Source of the DNA: Marinimicrobium locisalis
GTDB taxonomy: Bacteria > Pseudomonadota > Gammaproteobacteria > Pseudomonadales > Cellvibrionaceae
Direction: 5' to 3'
Length of the DNA: 64,000 bases
Assembly (NCBI RefSeq): GCF_039822625.1
Contig: NZ_JBDLLG010000004.1
Coordinates: 1 to 64,000 of the forward strand
Positions 1 to 7,764 of this stretch are shown piece by piece. The translations under genes were made by a program, and so were the position numbers. Position 1 is the stretch's first letter; each line of letters begins with the position of its first letter. Below the pieces are notes generated by a model that was not told the origin of the DNA, searched no databases, and was given only the letters and a program-made list of their open reading frames with translations.

Positions 1-383
1 GCTGTATTCGACACCGGCTCCGCTGGTGCCGCTTCTTCCGGTTTTCGTTTAGCCGCCCCACCGAGCCCCGCCGCCGTGGTAGGGCGACGCTTCTTGGCGG
101 GCGTTTTGGAATAGACAAGCAGACTTCCGCTGGCAATCGCCTTGGCCAGCTGCTGCTCGTAATCTGCGATGGACATCCAGTGGGAGCTGGAGCCAACGAG
201 GCGACTCACCAATTGAGATAGGTCATATTCGCTGAGGCGAAGCCCTTTTACAAACCCTTCGGCGCTAGTTCTGCAATGCCGAAAATCTTCAAGCGTTTCC
301 CCATCGCGGGCGGCGTTCATCGACCGGTGTTGAGTGATTCGGTATTGTTTACCAAAACCTGAGCTTACGTTTTCATCGAACAT
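1..383 (-). CDS. Unrecognised protein, N-terminal 127 residues only (runs off left edge)
   Basis: An uninterrupted minus-strand frame starts at ATG 383-381 and is still open at base 1, giving 127 codons. The start has a good ribosome binding site (AGGAG about 7 bases upstream). Residues 1-90 look like a soluble folded domain (MFDENVSSGFGKQYRITQHR at the start, and WMSIADYEQQLAKAI near residues 69-83). After about residue 93 the chain turns into a basic, Ala/Pro-rich stretch (KTPAKKRRPTTAAG, then KRKPEEAAPAEP), which reads like a linker to a second domain outside the window. I do not recognise the family. It lies beyond the cobalamin cluster and need not belong to it. Confidence 0.7.
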   Translation of the reverse strand, partial: MFDENVSSGFGKQYRITQHRSMNAARDGETLEDFRHCRTSAEGFVKGLRLSEYDLSQLVSRLVGSSSHWMSIADYEQQLAKAIASGSLLVYSKTPAKKRRPTTAAGLGGAAKRKPEEAAPAEPVSNT

Positions 384-398
384 CAAGGGCTCCTTTTC

Positions 399-566
399 CT
401 AAACTCGGTCCTTACACAGAAACATCATCGCCATGATACCTATGGTTATCATAACGTCAAGCGCAAGAAAGAGTCTCACGCCGATATTTTTCATCGTTGG
501 CGGCTTCAAGCCGTGCCATTTTGCTCGAAGCGGTATCGACATCGCCCTCATTGTTGGGGTCTCCAT
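399..566 (-). CDS. Possible 55-residue membrane peptide ORF
   Basis: A short minus-strand frame ends 15 bases before the ATG of the partial gene at the left edge. Its last 31 codons (MKNIGVRLFLALDVMITIGI and onward) read like one hydrophobic transmembrane helix closed by CKDRV. Its ATG overlaps a TAA of another frame (TAATG), but there is no convincing ribosome binding site. The two other frames here also read protein-like (for example KMARLEAANDEKYRRETL), so this could be a frameshifted remnant or chance. The interval 384-685 holds no other gene I can support. Confidence 0.25.
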   Translation of the reverse strand: METPTMRAMSIPLRAKWHGLKPPTMKNIGVRLFLALDVMITIGIMAMMFLCKDRV

Positions 567-685
567 TACCGACCGACCGTGGAGCCTCCGCCGGCGATGT
601 CCGTCACATCCCGCCGTGCGCCTAAATCAAAGGTGTCATTCTCATTGCGCCGAGCCAGTTCGCCATGCCCCGAAAGAGAATACAG

Positions 686-1441
686 TCATGGCTTCGCCAA
701 CAGATAGACATCCATAATCCAGCCGTTTTCTTCTCTGAGTTTCGCCCGGCGTGCCGTAATGTGAGAGCCCACCTCGCTTAACCATCCCTTTATTAAACAC
801 TGCTTATCCATTCCCAGGTAGGCGCCCCACCAAATGTAAATACCTTTGGGTGAGAGGGTGTCGAAGGCGCTACCGCTGTCGAGCATCACCGCCACGTTGG
901 GGACTTCCACAGGCCAACCGCGCTCTCGCAAACGCCGCCCTGTCGTGATTAACACCGGTTCAGACAAAGCGTTGAGCGGAATGCGGTGTTCAGCCGTCAG
1001 CACTTGAATACTGGTAATACCCGGTATTACACGTACCTCCAGGGTTTTCCCCCGCTCGCTCAAACGCTCGGCAATTCGCAGGCTGCTGTCGTACAACGAT
1101 GGGTCACCCCAAATCATAAGCGCGGCGCGACCGCCATCGGGGAGGTAGGTATCGGCCATCTCCCCCCATACAGTGGCAATGGCGGTATGCCATTCTTCCA
1201 CCGCCATGAGGTAATCGGCGCTGTCCCGCCGGGTGGGTAGATCAAACTCTACGACTTTCGCTGAGCGGCCCGGCTCCAGCAGTCGTTCGCATAGCATGCG
1301 CCTTAGATCCACCAGATCTGCTTTAGCCTCTCCCTTGCGCGGCAGTAGAACCACATCGGCATCGTTTAGAGCGCGAATCGCGGACAGGGTGACGTGGTCC
1401 GGGTTGCCGGTGCCAATTCCGATAAAGGCCAGCTCAATCAT
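686..1441 (-). CDS. cobF: Precorrin-6A synthase (deacetylating) CobF
   Basis: Class III SAM-dependent tetrapyrrole methyltransferase that methylates C1 of precorrin-5 and releases acetate, a step of the aerobic cobalamin route. The glycine loop GIGTGNPDH lies at residues 7-15 and GDPSLYDSSLRIAERL in the middle is typical of the family; about 251 residues is normal. The frame stays open upstream to 1474, but MIELAFIGIG at 1441 puts the SAM loop where the family has it and overlaps the end of cobM by 8 bases, so I chose that start. Last gene of the leftward cob series. Confidence 0.9.
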   Translation of the reverse strand: MIELAFIGIGTGNPDHVTLSAIRALNDADVVLLPRKGEAKADLVDLRRMLCERLLEPGRSAKVVEFDLPTRRDSADYLMAVEEWHTAIATVWGEMADTYLPDGGRAALMIWGDPSLYDSSLRIAERLSERGKTLEVRVIPGITSIQVLTAEHRIPLNALSEPVLITTGRRLRERGWPVEVPNVAVMLDSGSAFDTLSPKGIYIWWGAYLGMDKQCLIKGWLSEVGSHITARRAKLREENGWIMDVYLLAKP

Positions 1442-2240
1442 GGCTTGTCTTTTCCTGGAATGACGAGCCCGCAAAGGCCGAGGCGGCCGACTGGGGGCGG
1501 AAACGGCGGTCGTAATCCACAGCGTATAAACAGCTGTCCTGAAAATCGTTTGCCGCCAACGCCTGGCCCACCACTATGAGTGCGGTGCGGGTAATGCTTG
1601 GGTCCACCAACTGTTCCAACGTGGCCAGGGTGCCTCGGATTACTCGCTCCTCCGGCCAGCTGGCACGCCAGACAATCGCAGCGGGGCAGTCATCGCCATA
1701 GAAGGGCATTAACTCCCTCACGACGTGGGAAAGTTTATGAATGGAAAGGTGAATCGCCAATGTCGCCCGGGTGCGGGCGAAATTCTCAAGCGTTTCGGCT
1801 TCTGGCATGGTGCTGGCCCGCCCCTGGGTGCGGGTCAGCACCACGGACTGGGCCACTCCCGGCAGGGTAAGCTCCTTGCCGAGGCTAGCAGCCGCGGCGG
1901 CAAATGCGGGCACACCGGGAGTGATTGAGTAGGGAATGTGCAGTTGCTCAAGGCGGCGAAGCTGCTCGCCCATGGCGGACCAAACCGATAAGTCGCCGGA
2001 GTGAAGACGCGCAACATCCTGACCGTTGCCGTGCGCCCGTTGAACTTCTTCAATGATCTGGTCCAAAGCCAGAGGCGCCGTATTAATAACCCGTGCATCA
2101 GCCGGACAATGGCTCAGTACCTCCTCGGGCACCAGCGAGCCGGCATAGAGACAGACCGGTGAGGCGGCGATTAAATCTCGGCCTCTCAGGGTGAGTAGAT
2201 CCGGGGCGCCGGGACCGGCACCAATAAAGTGTACTGTCAT
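1434..2240 (-). CDS. cobM: Precorrin-4 C11-methyltransferase CobM
   Basis: Transfers a methyl group from SAM to C11 of precorrin-4, giving precorrin-5. The N-terminal glycine loop VHFIGAGPGAPDLLTLRG, then LYAGSLVPEEVL, LHSGDLSVWSA and TPGVPAFAAAAASLG are the hallmark segments of CobM/CbiF. Length 268 residues. The start ATG overlaps the cobE stop (ATGA), and the end overlaps cobF, so translation of the run cobL-cobE-cobM-cobF is probably coupled. Confidence 0.95.
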   Translation of the reverse strand: MTVHFIGAGPGAPDLLTLRGRDLIAASPVCLYAGSLVPEEVLSHCPADARVINTAPLALDQIIEEVQRAHGNGQDVARLHSGDLSVWSAMGEQLRRLEQLHIPYSITPGVPAFAAAAASLGKELTLPGVAQSVVLTRTQGRASTMPEAETLENFARTRATLAIHLSIHKLSHVVRELMPFYGDDCPAAIVWRASWPEERVIRGTLATLEQLVDPSITRTALIVVGQALAANDFQDSCLYAVDYDRRFRPQSAASAFAGSSFQEKTSHD

Positions 2241-2602
2241 AAACGTATCTGTTCCGCTATCGCGCCGGTGGCCATTCGATCGTTCGATATTTGGCGGGGC
2301 CCGAGCAGGCGTGAACCCGGCCCCGCTCCGAGCAACGCCAGGGCTTCGGCGACGCTGCCTGTGTTTTTTTCACGCTGGCTGTAGGGCGAACGGGTGAGGG
2401 TTTCGACTCCTCCGCAGTCCTTATCCTCTACAAGAACCACGGGAAGCCCCCGTTCAGCCCCCAGCAACTGGACCCACTCAGCCTTATCGGCCAGCGCGAC
2501 AAGGCTTTCCACTGGACCGTAACGCTGGGTCAGAGACTCAAAAACGTCGGCAAGAGAAGATAACCCCGCTTCGCGACGGTGACCAAGACCCATGACGATC
2601 AT
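2237..2602 (-). CDS. cobE: CobE / CbiG C-terminal-domain protein
   Basis: Small protein of 121 residues in the CobE family, which matches the C-terminal domain of CbiG. Its exact role in the aerobic pathway is not settled, but it is regularly found within cob operons. Seen here: the N-terminal MIVMGLGHRREAGLSSL loop and a late segment GGVETLTRSPYSQREKNTGS resembling the CbiG C-terminal signature. A longer frame reaches 2794, but its first 64 codons lie inside cobL in another frame; the ATG at 2602 overlaps the cobL stop as ATGA, fixing the start. Confidence 0.85.
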   Translation of the reverse strand: MIVMGLGHRREAGLSSLADVFESLTQRYGPVESLVALADKAEWVQLLGAERGLPVVLVEDKDCGGVETLTRSPYSQREKNTGSVAEALALLGAGPGSRLLGPRQISNDRMATGAIAEQIRL

Positions 2603-3807
2603 CGTGTGACCCGCCACTGAATAATGGGGTACTGAGCTTTCCATCCGCGCCGGGGCCCGAGCGCGCCGGCCGAGGAAAAAGCCAGGCGATGGAGCTCTCC
2701 CCCTCGCGTCTGATGCCATTGCATCAACAAACTTTCCGACTCCAGCGTCACCGCATTGGCCACGATTCGAACCCCTTCGGGCAAGTATTCCCAAAGCGTT
2801 TCAAGCAGAGCCTGGGATAAGCCGCCGCCGATAAAAACGGCATCCGGCGAGGGTTGACCTGCCAGCACCTCCGGCGCCCTCCCCTCGACGATTTCGAGCC
2901 AGTCCACGCCCAGCGAGCGGGCATTTCGGGCCGCCCTACTCCCTCGTTCCGCTGATGCCTCAAAGCCAATGGCTTGATTATCCGGGTGAGCCAGCAGCCA
3001 TTCGATCGAAATAGCCCCGGAGCCCGCCCCGATATCCCACAGCCGCTCTCCCGCCCCGGGGGCCAGTGCCGACAGGGTCAGGGCCCGAACGGGCTGCTTG
3101 GTCCTCTGGCCGTCGTGCTCGAAAAAGTCGTCGGGCAGGCCGGCGGTACGCGGTAAGGGTGGCCCCTCCCCGGCCACCTCGATGCCTACGGCAACGGGAT
3201 GCTGAACATCCCCCGGCGGTACCTTATTCGCCTTAATGTTGCGTAGACGTTCCCCGGGACCATCCAGCGCCTCAAGGATGTGCATAATGCTGGGCCCGAA
3301 GCCCCATTGAGTCACTTGAGCACCAAGTTCGGCAACCGCGTCTCCATCGCGCAACAGAACCAGCAGGCGCTGGCCCGGCTGCAGAAAGGGCCGAATGCGG
3401 GTAAGCGGCGCGGCGTGAAGCCCCAGGCAGTAGGTCGACTCCAATCCCCAAGCCAATCGCGACGCGGCCAAGCTAAAGGTCGAGGGCCCCGGGTGTACCA
3501 CCCATTCCGAAGCGGCGATATGGCGCGCGAGTACCGTCCCGGCGCCAAACCAAAACGGATCGCCCGAAACCAACACGGCCACCCGCCGACCCCGTTCAGC
3601 CAAGAGCAAGGGAATCCCCTCGGCGAAAGGAACCGGCCACTCACGAACGTCAGCCTTCAGACGAGGTAACACCTTCAAATGCCGGCGGGCGCCGAAAATA
3701 ATGTCCGCTTGCTCCAGGGCATTGAGGGTTGCCGGCGTAACACCGGATATGCCACGCTCCCCCCATCCTATAATTGTCAGCCAGTGGGCATTCCCAAGGT
3801 TAACCAT
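2599..3807 (-). CDS. cobL: Precorrin-6Y C5,15-methyltransferase (decarboxylating) CobL
   Basis: Two-domain enzyme that methylates C5 and C15 of dihydro-precorrin-6 and removes the ring C acetate carboxyl. Residues 1-200 form the CbiE-like tetrapyrrole methyltransferase (LTIIGWGERGISGV at the N-terminus, LVSGDPFWFGAG). From about residue 235 a CbiT-like Rossmann methyltransferase follows (DDFFEHDGQRTKQPVRALTL, then LWDIGAGSGAISIEWL). Length 402 residues. The chosen ATG (3807-3805) has AGGA 8 bases upstream. It shares two bases with the start codon of cobK on the other strand, so its promoter and leader must lie inside cobK. Confidence 0.93.
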   Translation of the reverse strand: MVNLGNAHWLTIIGWGERGISGVTPATLNALEQADIIFGARRHLKVLPRLKADVREWPVPFAEGIPLLLAERGRRVAVLVSGDPFWFGAGTVLARHIAASEWVVHPGPSTFSLAASRLAWGLESTYCLGLHAAPLTRIRPFLQPGQRLLVLLRDGDAVAELGAQVTQWGFGPSIMHILEALDGPGERLRNIKANKVPPGDVQHPVAVGIEVAGEGPPLPRTAGLPDDFFEHDGQRTKQPVRALTLSALAPGAGERLWDIGAGSGAISIEWLLAHPDNQAIGFEASAERGSRAARNARSLGVDWLEIVEGRAPEVLAGQPSPDAVFIGGGLSQALLETLWEYLPEGVRIVANAVTLESESLLMQWHQTRGGELHRLAFSSAGALGPRRGWKAQYPIIQWRVTR

Positions 3808-4555
3808 GATTAAAGTCCTGATCCTCGGCGGTACGACGGAAGCGGGGGAATTGGCCCAGGCCCTTGCCAAAACTGATGTGCCTGCACTGTATAGCTATGC
3901 CGGCCGCGTCAAAACACCCAAGCCCCAACCGATACCGGTCCGTACCGGTGGTTTTGGCGGGGCTGAAGGTTTGGGAGAATTTTTGAGAGCCGAAGGCTTT
4001 ACGCACCTGGTGGACGCCACTCACCCTTTTGCGGAACAAATGAGCCGAAACGCCGTCTTGGCCAGCGACCAAAGCGGCGTTCCCCTGCTGGCACTCACCC
4101 GCTCGCCCTGGCAACCGGTTGAAGGCGACCGCTGGCAAGAGGTGGCCAACGTCGAGGCGGCGGTTCAGGCCTTGGCGGGCCCCCGCCAACGAGTCATGTT
4201 GGCAATCGGTCGGCAACACCTGGAGGCGTTTGCAAGCCAACCGCAACATCACTACCTGTTGCGGCTGGTGGACGAGCCTACGGGTGCCCTGCCGCTTCCG
4301 AACTGTACCGTCACCGTAGACCGGGGCCCCTTCACGACGAAAGGCGACCTGGCGCTGCTTAAGCGCCATGGGATCGAGCGGGTGGTCAGCAAAAACGCTG
4401 GCGGCGAGGGAGCGGCGGCCAAACTGCTGGCGGCTCGCGAGCTGGGGCTGCCGGTGTTGATGATCAAGCGCCCTACGCTCGCCACCCGCCCTGAAGTGCA
4501 CAGCGTTGATCAGGTTTTGCGCTGGCTCGGTCATGAGGTGGCCCTGGGTGTGTAG
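3806..4555 (+). CDS. cobK: Precorrin-6A reductase CobK
   Basis: NADPH-dependent reductase converting precorrin-6A to dihydro-precorrin-6. Recognised by the N-terminal ILGGTTEAGELAQALA, the central DATHPFAEQMSRNA, and late KNAGGEGAAAKLLAARELGL plus VLMIKRP, all typical of CobK/CbiJ; 249 residues. The start at 3806 has AAGG about 6 bases upstream. This is the only cob gene on the plus strand. It diverges from cobL with overlapping start codons and converges on cobJ with a 25-base overlap of the 3' ends, so it is encoded antisense inside the leftward cob series. Confidence 0.93.
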   Translation: MIKVLILGGTTEAGELAQALAKTDVPALYSYAGRVKTPKPQPIPVRTGGFGGAEGLGEFLRAEGFTHLVDATHPFAEQMSRNAVLASDQSGVPLLALTRSPWQPVEGDRWQEVANVEAAVQALAGPRQRVMLAIGRQHLEAFASQPQHHYLLRLVDEPTGALPLPNCTVTVDRGPFTTKGDLALLKRHGIERVVSKNAGGEGAAAKLLAARELGLPVLMIKRPTLATRPEVHSVDQVLRWLGHEVALGV

Positions 4556-5280
4556 GCTCGGGCTTGCCCGTTTTGTTCAATGACCCGGGTCAGGCTTGAG
4601 CCCACCATAACCAGGGTCCGCATATCGGCCATCTCCGGTTGACTATCGGCCAGAGTGGTAATGCGGACCTGTTCGTTGGGCGTGGAAACGGCCCGGGCAA
4701 ATATGATGACCCGCTCCGGCCCGCAGCTCTCCCGCAATACCTCGAGCGCGCGGGCAAACCCTTCTGGGCGGGCTTTGGAGCGCGGGTTGTAAAGCGCCAT
4801 GGCAAAATCCGCTTCGCCCGCCAGGCGAAGCCGCTTTTCAATGAGTGCCCAGGGCTTGAGATTATCTGACAGGTTGATACAACAAAAGTCATGCCCCAGC
4901 GGCGCACCCACTGAAGCGCTGGCCGCCAGCATGGCGGAGATGCCCGGTAGAACCCTTATATCCAGTGAGCGCCACTCAAGGGGTCCAAATTCCAGCGCTT
5001 CATATAGAGCCGAGGCCATGGCAAATACCCCCGCATCACCCGATGACACCAAAGCCACTTTACGACCCGCCGCCGCCAACTGTAGTGCATGCCGGGCCCG
5101 GTCGAGCTCCTGGCGATTATCCGAGGTATGGCGCACTTGGTTTGGCCGAGGCGGAACGCGTTCCACATAGGTGCCATAACCCACCACATCCGTGGCCTCT
5201 TCCAGTGCGTGACTCACCTGTGGGGTCACCAACGCTTCCGCCCCCGGACCCAGTCCGGCAATAACGAGTGAACCGCTCAT
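4531..5280 (-). CDS. cobJ: Precorrin-3B C17-methyltransferase CobJ
   Basis: Catalyses the ring-contracting methylation at C17 that converts precorrin-3B to precorrin-4. Signature segments are VIAGLGPGAEALVTPQV at the N-terminus, VVGYGTYVERVPPR, VSSGDAGVFAMASAL and CCINLSDNLKPWALIEKRL; 249 residues. It follows cobI with an ATGA overlap. Its 3' end overlaps the 3' end of the oppositely transcribed cobK, so a leftward transcript continuing to cobL must run antisense through cobK. Confidence 0.95.
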   Translation of the reverse strand: MSGSLVIAGLGPGAEALVTPQVSHALEEATDVVGYGTYVERVPPRPNQVRHTSDNRQELDRARHALQLAAAGRKVALVSSGDAGVFAMASALYEALEFGPLEWRSLDIRVLPGISAMLAASASVGAPLGHDFCCINLSDNLKPWALIEKRLRLAGEADFAMALYNPRSKARPEGFARALEVLRESCGPERVIIFARAVSTPNEQVRITTLADSQPEMADMRTLVMVGSSLTRVIEQNGQARAYTPRATS

Positions 5281-6002
5281 GGTCGCCTCCCGTTTCCGTG
5301 GATCAGCAAAATGGAAAAGTAAGGTGCGATGTCTCCGGCCTCCCGGAAGGGGGTGACGCGCTCCTCCGCCATGGCGGCGTATTCGATTAACCAGGCTTCG
5401 TCTGTTCGGCCGGCCAGGTCCAGCGCCCGCCGGACTTTAGCCAGGTTGCGACCAATTTTCATAACCACGAGCGCGTCAGTCTCCGCCATTCGCTGAGCCA
5501 GGTCGGCTTCGGGTAAGGTTCCCATGGCGACGGTCATCACATCGTCGCCCCAGGTGATGGGCTGGCCGGTGGCGGTCCAGGCGGCGGACATACCGGTAAT
5601 ACCGGGGACCACCGACACCGGCACTTGGTCTTTAAGGCGCGTATAAAGGTGCATAAAAGAACCGTAGAAAAACGGGTCTCCTTCACACAAGACAACAACA
5701 TCCTCGCCGGCTTGAGTCAGCTCGGTCAGGTGATCCACACAGGACTGATAAAAGTCTGACAATAACGCGTTGTAACGCGGGTCGCTGACGGGTATTTCCG
5801 TGGTCACCGGGTATTCCATAGGCAACTCTATGACCGAGTCCGCCAGCATGCCTTCCACAATACTGCGGGCGTGCCCCTTGCGCCCCTTTTTACGGAAATA
5901 GGCAATATGGCGAACCCGCCGGATTAAGTTGTTGGCGCGCACACTCATTAAATCCTGAGCGCCTGGGCCCAGGCCCACACCGTAAATTTTACCCGTCGTC
6001 AT
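5277..6002 (-). CDS. cobI: Precorrin-2 C20-methyltransferase CobI
   Basis: Methylates C20 of precorrin-2 to give precorrin-3A, the first committed step of the corrin branch. Seen: YGVGLGPGAQDLMSVRANN at the N-terminus, FRKKGRKGHARSIVEGML, and VLCEGDPFFYGSFMHLY, all diagnostic for CobI/CbiL; 241 residues is usual. Starts within the end of cobH and ends in an ATGA overlap with cobJ. Confidence 0.95.
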   Translation of the reverse strand: MTTGKIYGVGLGPGAQDLMSVRANNLIRRVRHIAYFRKKGRKGHARSIVEGMLADSVIELPMEYPVTTEIPVSDPRYNALLSDFYQSCVDHLTELTQAGEDVVVLCEGDPFFYGSFMHLYTRLKDQVPVSVVPGITGMSAAWTATGQPITWGDDVMTVAMGTLPEADLAQRMAETDALVVMKIGRNLAKVRRALDLAGRTDEAWLIEYAAMAEERVTPFREAGDIAPYFSILLIHGNGRRP

Positions 6003-6628
6003 TCTGTTCGATCAGCTATCGCGTTAACGGCCGCCACGGTGACCGCGCTACCTCCCAGCCGGCCCCGCACAATACAGCAAGGCGCGGCGCCGCTGTCCCA
6101 CAGTGCCTGCTTGGACTCCGCCGCACCCACAAAGCCAACCGGGCAACCAATAATCGCCGCCGGGCGTGGGCAGTCTCGGTCTTGAAGCATATTGAGTAAA
6201 TGAAACAAGGCCGTGGGCGCGTTGCCAATGGCCACCACGGCGTCGGCCAACAACGGTCGCCATAACTCAAGCGCCGCCGCCGTGCGGGTGTTCCCCATTT
6301 CCTTTGCCAACCCGGGAACTCGGTCATCGTTTAAGGTGCAAACAATGGCGTTATCAGCCGGCAGGCGTGCGCGGGTGATGCCTTCGGCCACCATGCGAGT
6401 GTCACATAAGATGGGCGCTCCCTGCTCCAAGGCGGCCCGCGCTCGGGAGACCATTTGGTCCTTGAACCGAATCCAGGGAGCCAGCTCAATCATTCCCAAC
6501 GCATGAATCATGCGCACCGCCACCGGTTCTTCTTCATCAAGGAATTGATTAAGCTCGGCCTCCCCCCGAATAATCGCAAAAGAGTCCCGATAAATGGCCG
6601 AGCCGTCTGTTTCATAAGTGTGAAGCAT
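5999..6628 (-). CDS. cobH: Precorrin-8X methylmutase CobH
   Basis: Moves the C11 methyl of precorrin-8X to C12, yielding hydrogenobyrinic acid. Contains AVRMIHALGMIELAPWI, where the His is the expected catalytic residue of the family, then LCDTRMVAEGITR, AIGNAPTALFHLL and IGCPVGFVGAAESK. Length 209 residues. The frame is open to 6682, but MLHTYETDGSAIYRDSF at 6628 gives the family's usual N-terminus, and the start overlaps the cobG stop by one base (TAATG). The end overlaps cobI. Confidence 0.95.
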   Translation of the reverse strand: MLHTYETDGSAIYRDSFAIIRGEAELNQFLDEEEPVAVRMIHALGMIELAPWIRFKDQMVSRARAALEQGAPILCDTRMVAEGITRARLPADNAIVCTLNDDRVPGLAKEMGNTRTAAALELWRPLLADAVVAIGNAPTALFHLLNMLQDRDCPRPAAIIGCPVGFVGAAESKQALWDSGAAPCCIVRGRLGGSAVTVAAVNAIADRTE

Positions 6629-7764
6629 TATTCCACTCCAAAATAATGGCGTACTTGAGATTCCGTTAACCCCGTGAGGCAAGGCTCTTCATCAGCGCCT
6701 CCACGAAAAACCAGATCATAGCGACCTTCCCGGCCGACAACACAAACGTCCGCCGGCAGACGCCGTGCGCAGCCCTTGGGGCAAGCGGACACATGCAGTG
6801 AACCGGCCGTTGCCCCCGCCAGCTGCGTCGCCAGTGGCCGCGTGCTCACGGTGGCCTGCTCACACCCAGGGAGGCCGGGGCAGGCATCAACCCTTAGCTC
6901 CGGTGCTTGGTTATCGAGCAATAGGCCGTCCAAAGGGCGGGCTTTCACCCCGGTAACCAATAGCCGACGCCAAGGCGTTACTCGCACATTTTCAATACCG
7001 CCGGTGCTCATTAGCCGGCGCAGTGTTGCAGTGTCCACTTGCCCGAAGCGCAACCCGTAAACCGCGCCAAGCGGGTGGTTTCCCAGCGCCAATGGCGGGC
7101 GCGACTTCGCTGGCGATACAGAAGCCGGTGCCCAGGGTGGCAAGGGACTTTCGTGGCGCCGCATCCGCCCCACCAGGGGGCCACCGGATTCGACAAACCA
7201 GTGCGCCAACCGAACCGTGAGCGCCGCCGCGTCAGCCGCTGATTGAACGGGTGTGCCCCGTTGACGTCCATCCGCCCTAACCAGCAGTTGCCCCGAGACC
7301 GCCCGTTCGATACGAAAGTCCGCGGAGTCAGCCATCAGGACGGGGCGTTCGCCCGCATCCACGGCAAAACCCACCTTGGCAGGTAATTCCGGCAGCTCGG
7401 CCAGTTGGTTCAGTAAGGCCGTGGTGCTCTGGTGCGTGTCATCGCCCGGCAGCCAGTCCGGCGCCACCAGTAGATTGCGGCGCGCTTCGAGTGAGGGAGC
7501 CTCATCCACTAAATCCGCTTGAGCCAAAGCCTCAATGAGCGGCTGCCAAGCCACTTCACGAACGCCGCGTAGTTGGAGGTTGGCACGGTTGGTAAGGTCA
7601 ATCACCCCACTCCCCCAACGCTCCGCCGCCTCGCAAAGGGCTTCCACCTGACACCGGCTGAGCTGCGCATGTCGAGGACGTACACGCACGATTAACCCAT
7701 CGCCGGAAGCCATGGGCTGCCAAGCGCCGGGGCATCGCCCTTTAATGCAGACCTTATCCTCCAT
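6628..7764 (-). CDS. cobG: Precorrin-3B synthase CobG
   Basis: Oxygen-dependent iron-sulfur enzyme that hydroxylates precorrin-3A and forms the gamma-lactone of precorrin-3B; its presence marks the aerobic pathway. It belongs to the sulfite/nitrite reductase-like family. The cysteine set is visible as DACPGLPGCEQA and VSACPKGCARR (ligands for the 4Fe-4S cluster), and the start contains KGRCPGAWQPMASGDGLIVR. Length 378 residues. A start at 7764 (MEDKVCIKG) overlaps the end of cobN by 11 bases and has a G-rich run just upstream; the frame is also open to 7818. Confidence 0.92.
   Translation of the reverse strand: MEDKVCIKGRCPGAWQPMASGDGLIVRVRPRHAQLSRCQVEALCEAAERWGSGVIDLTNRANLQLRGVREVAWQPLIEALAQADLVDEAPSLEARRNLLVAPDWLPGDDTHQSTTALLNQLAELPELPAKVGFAVDAGERPVLMADSADFRIERAVSGQLLVRADGRQRGTPVQSAADAAALTVRLAHWFVESGGPLVGRMRRHESPLPPWAPASVSPAKSRPPLALGNHPLGAVYGLRFGQVDTATLRRLMSTGGIENVRVTPWRRLLVTGVKARPLDGLLLDNQAPELRVDACPGLPGCEQATVSTRPLATQLAGATAGSLHVSACPKGCARRLPADVCVVGREGRYDLVFRGGADEEPCLTGLTESQVRHYFGVE

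Noticed and set aside
433..717. 94-codon plus-strand frame near the left edge
   Set aside because: No ribosome binding site, no hydrophobic or domain pattern, and composition like noncoding sequence.
3701..3805. Earlier start for cobK at 3701
   Set aside because: The extra 35 codons would lie inside cobL and precede the conserved MIKVLILGGTTEAG N-terminus; the ATG at 3806 has its own AAGG.
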